DNA of 40,731 bases from Butyrivibrio sp. (GTDB lineage Bacteria > Bacillota > Clostridia > Lachnospirales > Lachnospiraceae): assembly GCA_024694565.1 (NCBI GenBank), contig JAILJR010000167.1, positions 1 through 40,731 of the forward strand. The letters run 5' to 3'. Each line of letters begins with the position of its first letter. Position 1 is the stretch's first letter. Position numbers and translations under genes: made by a program. Positions 26,130 to 34,367 of this stretch are shown here, piece by piece. Under the pieces are notes generated by a model. The model did not search any database. It was not told where the DNA came from and saw only the letters and a list, made by a program, of their open reading frames with translations.

Positions 26130-27995
26130 ATGAAAAAGAAGTTAGTTTCTTTGGTACTTGCTTCAAGCATGGTACTAAGCCTTGCTGCATGCGGTTCTGA
26201 TGCAGGAACACCTGCTTCAACCGATGGCGGACAGACAACAACTGAGGGGACAGATACTGCTGCTAAGACAGAGGATAAGACCGATGGTGATACAGCTGCT
26301 GCTCCTGCTGGAGAGCAGGTGCTCAATGTATGTCTTGCATCTGAGCCTGCATCACTCGATCCTGCACTCAACTCAGCAGTAGATGGTGCTACGGTAATCA
26401 ATCATCTTTTTGCAGGTCTGGCAAAATGGGGACAGGATGCAAACGGCAATATCGAGCTTCAGCCTGACTGCGCAGAAGAGCTTGTTGAAGGTGTTACGAA
26501 TGATGACGGAACAGTTACTTACACCTATACACTTAAGGATGGCCTTACATGGTCTGATGGAAAGCCTGTAACAGCAGGAGACTTTGTTTTTGCATGGAAT
26601 CGTGCTATCAGCCCTGAGACAGCAGCTGACTATGGTTACATGTTTGAGGTAGTAGATGGTTACGCCGATGGAACACTTAATGTCAAGGCAATCGATGACA
26701 AGACACTTGAGGTAACACTTGCCAATACAGTAGCTTACTGGGATGAGCTGCTTGCATTCCCTACATATAAGCCGGTTCGTGAGGATGTGGTTTCCAATGA
26801 TGCATGGGCTACAGATCCTTCAACATTTGTAAATAACGGTGCTTACACCATGACCGGCTGGGAGCACAACTCAGTGATCACTCTTACAAAGAGAGATGAC
26901 TATCACGATGCTGATTCAGTTACAATGAATGAGATTAACTTCTATCTCTCAGATGATGCCAACAACCAGCTGGCTAACTTTGAGAACGGAGACTGGGAGT
27001 TTATCGATGATGTTCCTACAAATGAGATCGCATCATTAAAGGACAAGTATCCTGATGAGTTTGTAACAGCAGGTCAGCTTGGAACATACTATGTATGCTG
27101 GAATATCAATGAGGAAATCCTTCCGAAGTCAAGTTCACTTTCAGGCGTTGAAAAGGAAAGGGCAAAGGATGAGATCAGAAAAGCTCTCGGGCTTCTCATC
27201 GACAGAAACTATATAGTTAATGATGTAGCACAGGGTGGACAGGTTCCTGCTTCTTCATTCGTTGCTATGGGTCTTACAGATGCTGACGGATCACAGTTCT
27301 ACGAGAATGCAGGCGGCAACAGCTTCAGGGGCTACTATGATGTATCTGAGGATGCATATGAGGGCAACTGGGCATCAGCTCTTGATACACTTAAGAAGTA
27401 TTACACATTTGATGATGCTACCCAGCAGTTCACTGACTTCCCTACACTTACATACCTCTACAACACATCAGAGGGACACAAGGCAATTGCTGAGGCTATT
27501 CAGTCAACATTTGCAGGCGTTGGCATCACAATGAACCTTGAGAACCAGGAGTGGGCTACATTCCTTGATACACGTAAGGCAGGCAACTATTCAATTGCCC
27601 GTAACGGATGGCTTGGCGACTACAACGATCCTATTTCCTTCCTTGACATGTGGACAACACAGTCAGGCAACAACGATGTTCAGTTCGGTAAGGGTGCAAA
27701 CGCAGACGTAAAGGCTTACTCACTCGACATCACAGACCTTGGCTATGACACAAAGGTTGAGGACGGAACATGGTCAGAGACATATGATGTTCTCATCAGC
27801 GACATCAAGACCTGCACAGATCCCAAGACACGTTATGCACTTATGCACAGAGCAGAGGATCTTCTTATGTCAACAGGATGCATCTGCCCTATCTACTATT
27901 ACACTGATCTTTACATGATCAGCGACAAGGTTAAGGGCTTCTTCTCAAGTCCTCTTGGATACAAGTACTTCATGTACTGCACAGTAACAGAGTAA
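26130..27995 (+). CDS. oppA: Oligopeptide-binding lipoprotein OppA
   Basis: A 621-residue family 5 binding lipoprotein. The signal peptide ends in lipobox LAAC (lipidated Cys21), followed by an acidic Thr/Ala linker (about 25-60). The binding fold then contains LNVCLASEPASLDPALNSAVDGA, YTYTLKDGLTWSDGKPVTAGDF and NGAYTMTGWEHNSVI. The ALGLLIDRNYIV helix is family-typical. It is larger than the first system's binding protein, consistent with longer peptides. Its codon use is more biased than its neighbours by eye, which suits high expression. ATG 26130 follows AAGGAGG. Confidence 0.92.
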   Translation: MKKKLVSLVLASSMVLSLAACGSDAGTPASTDGGQTTTEGTDTAAKTEDKTDGDTAAAPAGEQVLNVCLASEPASLDPALNSAVDGATVINHLFAGLAKWGQDANGNIELQPDCAEELVEGVTNDDGTVTYTYTLKDGLTWSDGKPVTAGDFVFAWNRAISPETAADYGYMFEVVDGYADGTLNVKAIDDKTLEVTLANTVAYWDELLAFPTYKPVREDVVSNDAWATDPSTFVNNGAYTMTGWEHNSVITLTKRDDYHDADSVTMNEINFYLSDDANNQLANFENGDWEFIDDVPTNEIASLKDKYPDEFVTAGQLGTYYVCWNINEEILPKSSSLSGVEKERAKDEIRKALGLLIDRNYIVNDVAQGGQVPASSFVAMGLTDADGSQFYENAGGNSFRGYYDVSEDAYEGNWASALDTLKKYYTFDDATQQFTDFPTLTYLYNTSEGHKAIAEAIQSTFAGVGITMNLENQEWATFLDTRKAGNYSIARNGWLGDYNDPISFLDMWTTQSGNNDVQFGKGANADVKAYSLDITDLGYDTKVEDGTWSETYDVLISDIKTCTDPKTRYALMHRAEDLLMSTGCICPIYYYTDLYMISDKVKGFFSSPLGYKYFMYCTVTE

Positions 27996-28024
27996 TAGTT
28001 TTACATGTCTGAACTTAATTAAGG

Positions 28025-28054
28025 GGCTGCCGCAAATTTGCGGCAGCCTCTTTT
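28025..28054 (+). terminator. Terminator after oppA
   Basis: Perfect 12-bp inverted arms GGCTGCCGCAAA (28025-28036) / TTTGCGGCAGCC (28037-28048), followed by TCTTTT. Confidence 0.92.
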
Positions 28055-28062
28055 AAAAGGAA

Positions 28063-28107
28063 AAGGTCAGTGAAAATGAAAACCATTTATCACTGACCTT
28101 CTTTTTT
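28063..28107. terminator. Second, bidirectional terminator
   Basis: Stem AAGGTCAGTGA (28063-28073) / TCACTGACCTT (28090-28100), T-run at 28102-28107 on the + strand and TTTTCCTTTT on the - strand. It backs up the oppA terminator and can also end the converging SulP gene. Confidence 0.8.
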
Positions 28108-28220
28108 AATCCTGATTAAAGCTTTTCGGCCGGATTTTTGCGGCAGAGCAGCAGCTTCTCCGGAAAGCTGTGCCATTCCCCGGAAGGGCTGAGGAAAAAG
28201 CTGATTCAATCTGTAATCAC

Positions 28221-29864
28221 TCAGATCTCTGCAGCTCTCTTAAGTGCTTCGTCAATATGCGGCTTGAAGTTCTCTCTGCCGACCAGGTCCACAAAGCCGT
28301 CTTTTTCCATGGTGTTCATGGGCTGCTCGTTTACGTGGGAGAAGATGAGCTGGATATTGTTCTTTTTACACTTATCATAGAGCTGTTCAAAGGAGTGCAT
28401 GGCTGTGGCATCGATTGCAGGTACACCACGCATTCTTATTACAAGCGCTCTTGTGAAGTCCTTGAATCTTATGCGGGAAATCATGTCAGCATCGCCGAAG
28501 AACATGGGGCCGCTTATCTCATATACTCTGACATGCTTGGGGATGTCACGAAGGCCCGGGCCGTCCGGATCATCCTCAGGGTCGTAGTACTTCCAGCCCT
28601 TTACCCTTGATTCTTCGCTCATTCTCTTCATGAAGAGGAGGCAGGCAAGGATCATTCCGACTTCTATGGCAACCACGAGGTCAAAGACAATGGTGAGTAC
28701 AAAGGTCAGTACAAGAACAATGATGTCGCTCTTTGGTGCAGTCATCACAAGGTGAACGAAGGTCCTCCACTGGCACATGTTGTAGGCAACCATAAATAGG
28801 ATGGCGGCGATGGTTGGCATCGGTATGAGCGCTGCATAGGGCATCAGTACAAGCAGAACAAGTACGAGACAGAGTGAGTGGATCATGCCTGCAACCGGAG
28901 TTCTTCCGCCGTTCTTGATATTGGCTGCAGTTCTGGCAATTGCGCCTGTAGCAGGGATTCCACCAAAGAGGGCAGAACCGATATTGCCTGCACCCTGGGC
29001 AATGAGCTCCATGTTGGATCTGTGCTTTCCATCAATCATGCTGTCTGCAACAACACAGGAGAGCAGTGACTCGATTGCGGCGAGGATGGCAATGGTAAAG
29101 CCGTCACTGGCAACTGAGCTTATTGCATCAAATGAGAAAGCAGGAAGTCTGAAGGTCGGGAGTGCACCCTTTATCTCATAAAGGTCTCCAATGGTGTTTA
29201 CATTCAGGTTTAGGAATTTTACCATACAGATTCCGATTATAACAGCTACGAGAGAGCCGGGAATCTTCTGGCTGATCTTTGGCCATACAATCTGGATGGC
29301 CAGGCAGATGACACCGACAAGAAGCGCAGACATGTTGATGGTTCCGATACTTAATGCTATGGCTTCAACCTTGTCCATTGTCTCAACCGTACTTATTCCT
29401 GCGGGATATGTAAGGCCAAGAAAGTCCTTTATCTGACCTATCAGAATAGTAACTGCAATTCCTGCAGTGAATCCGGTGGTGATAGTGTAGGGTATGAACT
29501 TTATCAGTGTCCCAAGTCTGAAAATCCCCATCAGAATCAGGATTACTCCGGCAAATATGGTGGCGAGGGCAAGCCCCTCCATTCCCTTGGTAGCCACAAT
29601 TCCTGCGACGATAGTTGCAAAGGCAGCAGTCGGTCCCGCAATCTGGACTCTCGATCCTCCAAGAAACGATATAATGAAGCCGGCGACTATGGCAGTGTAA
29701 AGACCCTCCTCAGGTCCCACGCCGGATGCCAGTGCCAGCGCAATAGAAAGCGGCAGGGCAATGATCGCGACAATGATCCCCGCCACAAGGTCCGATACAA
29801 ACTGCTTCCCACTGTAGTGCTTCATAGTAGTGAAAAGCATAGGTTTTAGCTTATCTTTTTCCAT
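28221..29864 (-). CDS. SulP family anion transporter with STAS domain
   Basis: A 547-residue membrane transporter (SulP/SLC26). It begins with a short cytoplasmic part and KQFVSDLVAGIIVAIIALPLSIALALASGVGPEEGLYTA, the SulP signature region, followed by ten or more helices. A C-terminal STAS domain (about residues 437-547) has the nucleotide/phosphoryl-site segment RMRGVPAIDATAMH. Bacterial SulP proteins move sulfate, bicarbonate or dicarboxylates; the substrate is not decided here. It is the first - strand gene of the window and stands alone. GGGAGA precedes its ATG. A -35-like TTGACA at 29916-29911 with a long 19-bp spacer to TTATAA is a weak promoter candidate. Confidence 0.92.
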   Translation of the reverse strand: MEKDKLKPMLFTTMKHYSGKQFVSDLVAGIIVAIIALPLSIALALASGVGPEEGLYTAIVAGFIISFLGGSRVQIAGPTAAFATIVAGIVATKGMEGLALATIFAGVILILMGIFRLGTLIKFIPYTITTGFTAGIAVTILIGQIKDFLGLTYPAGISTVETMDKVEAIALSIGTINMSALLVGVICLAIQIVWPKISQKIPGSLVAVIIGICMVKFLNLNVNTIGDLYEIKGALPTFRLPAFSFDAISSVASDGFTIAILAAIESLLSCVVADSMIDGKHRSNMELIAQGAGNIGSALFGGIPATGAIARTAANIKNGGRTPVAGMIHSLCLVLVLLVLMPYAALIPMPTIAAILFMVAYNMCQWRTFVHLVMTAPKSDIIVLVLTFVLTIVFDLVVAIEVGMILACLLFMKRMSEESRVKGWKYYDPEDDPDGPGLRDIPKHVRVYEISGPMFFGDADMISRIRFKDFTRALVIRMRGVPAIDATAMHSFEQLYDKCKKNNIQLIFSHVNEQPMNTMEKDGFVDLVGRENFKPHIDEALKRAAEI

Positions 29865-30144
29865 AATGATCTCCCTGATTTGGTTTTATAAGTTTCCCGA
29901 CAAAGAGCCATGTCAATACATGCCTTAAGGTCAACCGGGCTCGTCGGTAGCAGACTTTACTGTAAACCATTTCAAAAGCAACTTCAATGGCAAACTTGCT
30001 TATTTTGTCCTGAGCCTTTCGCCATTTTTTGGTGAATTATGCATCCGGTGAACTTTTCCATAAATAAATTGTATATTTTTTATTGATTAAATCTTTATAA
30101 AATACCGATTTCGTGGAGATAATTATGTTAAAATGGTAGCGTGT

Positions 30145-30158
30145 GTATGTATACATAC
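30145..30158. promoter_or_regulatory. Perfect 14-bp palindrome upstream of the kinase gene
   Basis: GTATGTATACATAC is a perfect palindrome 78 bp before the hybrid kinase start, a possible operator. Promoter hexamers beside it are unclear. The 29865-30235 gap otherwise holds the SulP start region, with some family B-like wording (CCCGACAAAGAGCC, GGGCTCGTCGGTA at about 29896-29953) too degenerate to call. Confidence 0.4.
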
Positions 30159-30235
30159 TCCTGCTTATGCTTATTGTGGATAATTAGAGGTTTGATTACT
30201 GACGAAAATTTTACATATTTACGAAAGGGCATTGC

Positions 30236-32707
30236 ATGAACAAGCTGCGAAAAAAAATGAAGATCAGTGAATCAATGGCTGCAATGCTGTTACTGACTGC
30301 ACTTTTGATAGTGACAAATATCTTTCTGGGGCTGTTACTTGTTAAGGAATTCAATGGTGCCCTGAAGGAGCAGATAGATGCCAGGATGCTTGATATCTCA
30401 GATACGGCAGCCGCTATGATAGATGGAGATGAGTATGCACTGATCAGAACTGAAGGCAAGGACTCAGATAGTTACAACAGGGTCTATGACATTCTGGCTC
30501 ATTTCCAGAACAATATCGATCTTGAGTACATCTACGCCATGGTTCCTTCAGATGATGGCACTTTTGTTTTTGCCGTAGATCCTTCCGATGAAGATGTTTC
30601 TGAATATGGACAGCCGGTTGTGACTACGGCTGCTCTTGTCATGGCAGAAAAAGGGATACACGCAGTTGATGATGTTCCGTATAGTGATTCATGGGGAAGG
30701 TTTTATAGCGCATATTCACCCATATTTGATTCTGACAGGAAGGTAGTAGGCGCTATCGCTGTAGATTTCAGCGCCGACTGGTATGATGCCCAGCTCAACA
30801 GAAATCTCAAGATAATACTGACCGCGGTACTGTTTGTTACGATTGTCGGATTATTCATCATTGTCTTTTCAACCTCGAAGATGAGGTATAAGGAAGAACT
30901 AAGAAAAAACAATGTTCTGGCCAACAAGATGATAACCGCACTTGCATGCGATTATCGAAGCGTTTACTACGTAGATATTGATTCTGACAATGGCGTGTGT
31001 TACAGCGAGCACTCCAAGATGGAGGGCGGTCTGAAGGCCGGTGAAGAATTCAGGTATCTGCAGACCTTCAAAAAGTATGCAGAGGATTTCGTGACGGAGG
31101 AATACAGAGATGGATTCCTGAGCTTTATTGACCCGGATTCCATAAGGGAGAATCTGAAAAATGAGGCGATTATCGCCTTCAGATATCTTGTGAACAGAGG
31201 AGGAAACATATCCTACGAGATGCTCCGTATGGCCGGTGTAAGAAGGCCTGAGGACAGGGATGATCACATTGTACATGCAGTAGGGATAGGATTTACGGAT
31301 GTTGACAGTGAGACAAGACAGACTCTTGAACAGAGAAAAGCTCTGATTGATGCCCTGAATATTGCTGAGGAGGCCAACAACGCCAAGACAGCTTTCCTCT
31401 CAAATATGAGTCACGAGATCAGGACTCCGATGAATGCAATCATAGGCCTTGACCGGCTGGCGCTGGATGAACCCGGTACTCCCGATAATGTCAGGGAATA
31501 TCTGGAACAGATCGGCAGCTCTGCTGAACATCTCCTTGCAATCATCAATGATATCCTGGATATGTCAAGAATTGAATCGGGAAAGATGACGATCAAGAGC
31601 GAAGTGTTTTCTATAAAAGAGCTGACTGACCAGGTTAGCACACTGATAGGAAGCCAGTGCAGCGAAAAAAAGATATCCTACACCAAGGTAATTGACGAAG
31701 AAGCACAAGGCTGTTATCTGGGGGATGAGACAAGGCTGAAGGAGATCATAATAAATATCCTTTCAAACTCCGTCAAATATACTGAGCCCGGCGGAAAAAT
31801 TGATTTTTCGGTGAAGAGAACCGCTAAGTTTTCAGGGAGAGCGACACTTCTTTTTACTATGTCAGACAACGGCATTGGTATGGATAAAGATTTCATCCCA
31901 AGGATTTTTGATTCCTTCTCTCAGGAGGATATGTCCGCAATGAACAAGTTCGGAAGCACAGGACTTGGCATGGCCATCACAAAGAACCTTGTGGATATGA
32001 TGAACGGAAATATTACTGTGGAGAGCGAAAAGGGCAAGGGAACAACCGTCAGTGTTGTACTTACCTTTGAGATGGCAGCCGCTGAGAAAGAACGAGTACC
32101 GCACGGAGAAAAAGATAAGGACAGGAAAGAACGAGTACCGACCGGAGAAAAAGATAGGGACAAGGAAGAACCTGTACCGCCCGGAGAAAAAGATAAGGAC
32201 AGAAAAGAACCTGTATCGCCCGTAGAAAAAGATAGAGACAAGGAAGAACCTGTACTGCCCGGAGAGAAAGGTAAGGATAAGAAGGAAGCGTTCACCTTTG
32301 ACGGAAAGAGGGTCCTTGTTGCCGAAGACATGGATATAAATGCACAGATCCTTTTAAAGATACTCAGTAAGAAAAATATTGAGGGCTTCAGGGCTGAGAA
32401 CGGCAAGCTCGCATATGAGATGTTCAGGGATTCGCAGCCGGGCTACTTCGACGCTATCCTTATGGATATGAGAATGCCCGAGATGAACGGGATAGAAGCT
32501 ACAATTGCTATCAGGGCTCTGAACCGTGATGACGCCAAAAACATACCAATAATCGCATTGACAGCGAATGCTTTCGATGAGGATGTTGAGAGGAGCATGC
32601 AGGCCGGGCTTGATGCTCATCTGAGTAAGCCTCTGCAGCCGGCCACGATCTTTGAAACAATGCAGAAACTGATTGAAAAGAAATCTGAGAAGGGAAAGGA
32701 GGGGTAA
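30236..32707 (+). CDS. Hybrid sensor histidine kinase with receiver domain
   Basis: An 823-residue membrane kinase. TM helix (about 15-36), extracellular Cache-like sensor with YIYAMVPSDDGTFVFAVDPSDE, second TM (about 192-212), then a PAS-like region. HisKA follows with SNMSHEIRTPMNA (phospho-His393). HATPase has N-box NILSNSVKYTEPGG and the DNGIGM and GSTGLGMA glycine boxes. A C-terminal receiver has LMDMRMPEMNG (phospho-Asp744), EDMD acidic residues and the ALTANAF/LSKP switch residues. Between kinase and receiver lies a linker of five 13-residue repeats (residues 619-683). There is no output domain, so it may pass phosphate to a separate Hpt or regulator. The ligand is unknown. Confidence 0.9.
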   Translation: MNKLRKKMKISESMAAMLLLTALLIVTNIFLGLLLVKEFNGALKEQIDARMLDISDTAAAMIDGDEYALIRTEGKDSDSYNRVYDILAHFQNNIDLEYIYAMVPSDDGTFVFAVDPSDEDVSEYGQPVVTTAALVMAEKGIHAVDDVPYSDSWGRFYSAYSPIFDSDRKVVGAIAVDFSADWYDAQLNRNLKIILTAVLFVTIVGLFIIVFSTSKMRYKEELRKNNVLANKMITALACDYRSVYYVDIDSDNGVCYSEHSKMEGGLKAGEEFRYLQTFKKYAEDFVTEEYRDGFLSFIDPDSIRENLKNEAIIAFRYLVNRGGNISYEMLRMAGVRRPEDRDDHIVHAVGIGFTDVDSETRQTLEQRKALIDALNIAEEANNAKTAFLSNMSHEIRTPMNAIIGLDRLALDEPGTPDNVREYLEQIGSSAEHLLAIINDILDMSRIESGKMTIKSEVFSIKELTDQVSTLIGSQCSEKKISYTKVIDEEAQGCYLGDETRLKEIIINILSNSVKYTEPGGKIDFSVKRTAKFSGRATLLFTMSDNGIGMDKDFIPRIFDSFSQEDMSAMNKFGSTGLGMAITKNLVDMMNGNITVESEKGKGTTVSVVLTFEMAAAEKERVPHGEKDKDRKERVPTGEKDRDKEEPVPPGEKDKDRKEPVSPVEKDRDKEEPVLPGEKGKDKKEAFTFDGKRVLVAEDMDINAQILLKILSKKNIEGFRAENGKLAYEMFRDSQPGYFDAILMDMRMPEMNGIEATIAIRALNRDDAKNIPIIALTANAFDEDVERSMQAGLDAHLSKPLQPATIFETMQKLIEKKSEKGKEG
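32090..32284 (+). repeat. Five 39-bp tandem repeats in the kinase linker
   Basis: Five in-frame 39-bp units encode E-(R/P)-V-x-P/H-x-EK(D/G)-(K/R)-D-(R/K)-(K/E) peptides. Units 1 and 3 end in DKDRK and units 2 and 4 in DRDKE, so the array probably grew by duplication of a 78-bp pair. The product is a highly charged, probably extended spacer between kinase and receiver. Confidence 0.85.
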
Positions 32708-32709
32708 GC

Positions 32710-33645
32710 TTTTCAGAAAACAGAACAGAAGCTGTACCGGGCGGGAAAAGATACCTGTCTCCAATAAACGTATGGGCCTTGTCTTTTGGTTGTGCTGTGG
32801 GATGGGGAGCTTTTGTGATGCCCGGAACCACATTTCTTCCAAAGGCCGGTCCCTTAGGAACCTCCATAGGACTTATAGTGGGAGCGCTGGTAATGTTCAT
32901 CATAGAAGGGATGATGCCTCGCTGGTTTGAAAAGGTTGACGAGTACAAGACACCGGTAAATGCACTTAAGTTCCTGACACTGATATCCCTGTTTATTCCC
33001 CTTCTGGGAAGAACTGCAATAGGCTGGATAGTAGATGTAAACACGGTGGGGGCGACGATTGCCTATGCTTATACATCTGTCTGCGCCTATATTGAGGGCG
33101 GGAAAGAAAAAACAGAACAGTTAAGATCACCGGACTACTTGGCTTTTTGATCTCTGTGCTTTTCTTTATCTATTTTATGATGTGGTCGGCAGAGGCAATG
33201 TCCACAGAGAGTTATCTTATACTGGCTTTCTGGAGCATACTTGGTTTTCTGTATTTCAGGTTTGTATTTGCAGTTGACAGGGAGAAACGGTTCGGTAAAT
33301 CCACCATCGTATGGATATCACTTCTGTTTTTGATCTTCTTTACCTCGCTTATGTGGGTTAAGAACGCCACTGACGACATTACAGAGCAGGTCATAAAGGA
33401 AATGAGTTCCTATTATGAGAAGAAGAGCGGAATAACGAATCCTAATATTTTGGAGGATACAGAAAACTACATAGAGGCTCTTCTTGAAAGGGGTGATCTG
33501 ACGCTGACACGTAATATCTTCATCCAGATGGGTCTTGACATTGCAGCTCTCTTCATTATGTTCAGCATCTATTCGATAATCACCAGGAGGGAAAAACAGG
33601 CTGAGATAGAGTCAACCAAGGCCACTGCGACATTGTGTCAGTAGT
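32710..33645 (+). pseudogene. Remnant of an APC-permease-like sensor (broken)
   Basis: The start has SPINVWALSFGCAVGWGAFVMPG, the N-terminal helices of an APC-family permease-like sensor. MFII then joins EGMMPRWFEKVDEYKTP directly, so roughly the middle of the permease fold (many helices) is deleted in frame. The frame breaks in an A6 tract at 33107-33112: one more A would restore KITGLLGFLISVLFF. The last part, with STIVWISLLFLIFF and IITRREKQAEIESTKAT, is the helix-plus-linker that in relatives leads into a histidine kinase, which is missing. A good RBS (AAAGGAGG, 32695-32702) precedes TTT at 32710 where a TTG start would fit. The family recognition is from memory of related proteins. Confidence 0.7.
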
Positions 33646-34260
33646 CATAATCTACATACGCCTTGCAAGAAAGAGCGGCTACAGATTTGTAAAAATGGTA
33701 TGTGAGGATCCAAGAAATGCATCGATCCCTATCATAGCCGTCTCTCCAAGTGAACCGACAACAGAAGACCTGATATGCTTTGAGTACGGGATATCCGACT
33801 TCATAACGCCGCCGTGCCCATGGGAGCTCTTATCCCAGAGAATTTTCAATGCCATAAGGGCAAAGGATTCAGCGACCTTCTACGAGATAGAAAACATGCT
33901 GAAAAAATTGCCCTGCAATATCTTCCTCAAGGATGCCGAGGGCAAATATGTCTTTTCAACCCAGTATTGGGACCACTTTGACAGGAGCAGCGATCCCAAC
34001 TGGACCATTCGCGGCAAGACAGATATTGAGGTCAGAAAAAACAAGGAGAATGCAAAGAAAGCCCACGAAAGTGATCTTTCCATACTTGCTACAGGCAGGG
34101 GGCGCGCTACACTATTGAGGAAGAGACGAACGGAAAACAGGAGTTTTATGAGCTTGTAAAGGAGCCGGTCACAGATAAGGATGGGCATATAGTAGGAATA
34201 ATAGCCCAGGTCAGCAATGTCACCGAGCTTGAGACTCTTCGAAGACAACAGAAAATGTAG
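33626..34260 (+). pseudogene. Remnant of a REC-PAS signalling protein (broken)
   Basis: The fragment begins inside a receiver domain: VSVVIIYIRLARKSGY lines up with the usual LILLDIQMPGIDGY, so the phospho-acceptor Asp is Tyr here. SIPIIAVSPSE and a helix end the receiver. A PAS domain follows (LPCNIFLKDAEGKYVFST). The frame breaks in a G5 tract at 34098-34102; with six G it continues ARYTIEEETNGKQEFYEL to VTELETLRRQQKM and a stop. In relatives this position leads into a GGDEF or kinase domain, which is missing. It is joined out of frame to the permease-like remnant, so a deletion fused two pieces. Confidence 0.65.
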
Positions 34261-34367
34261 CAGGTAAATAGCAGGATACCGCTGGAGCACGTTCCCCGGC
34301 GATCACGGTATCCGAAAGAAGCCGGAATGAGCAGGAGAAGCCGGCGCTTATAGAGGAGGAACAGTTA

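Noticed and set aside
32090..32284. CRISPR array
   Set aside because: Repeats are contiguous and coding, with no unique spacers. No other spacer-repeat array was seen in the window.
31921..32406. 161-residue Ser/Gly/Pro-repetitive frame on the - strand
   Set aside because: It is only the antisense reading of the kinase linker repeats.
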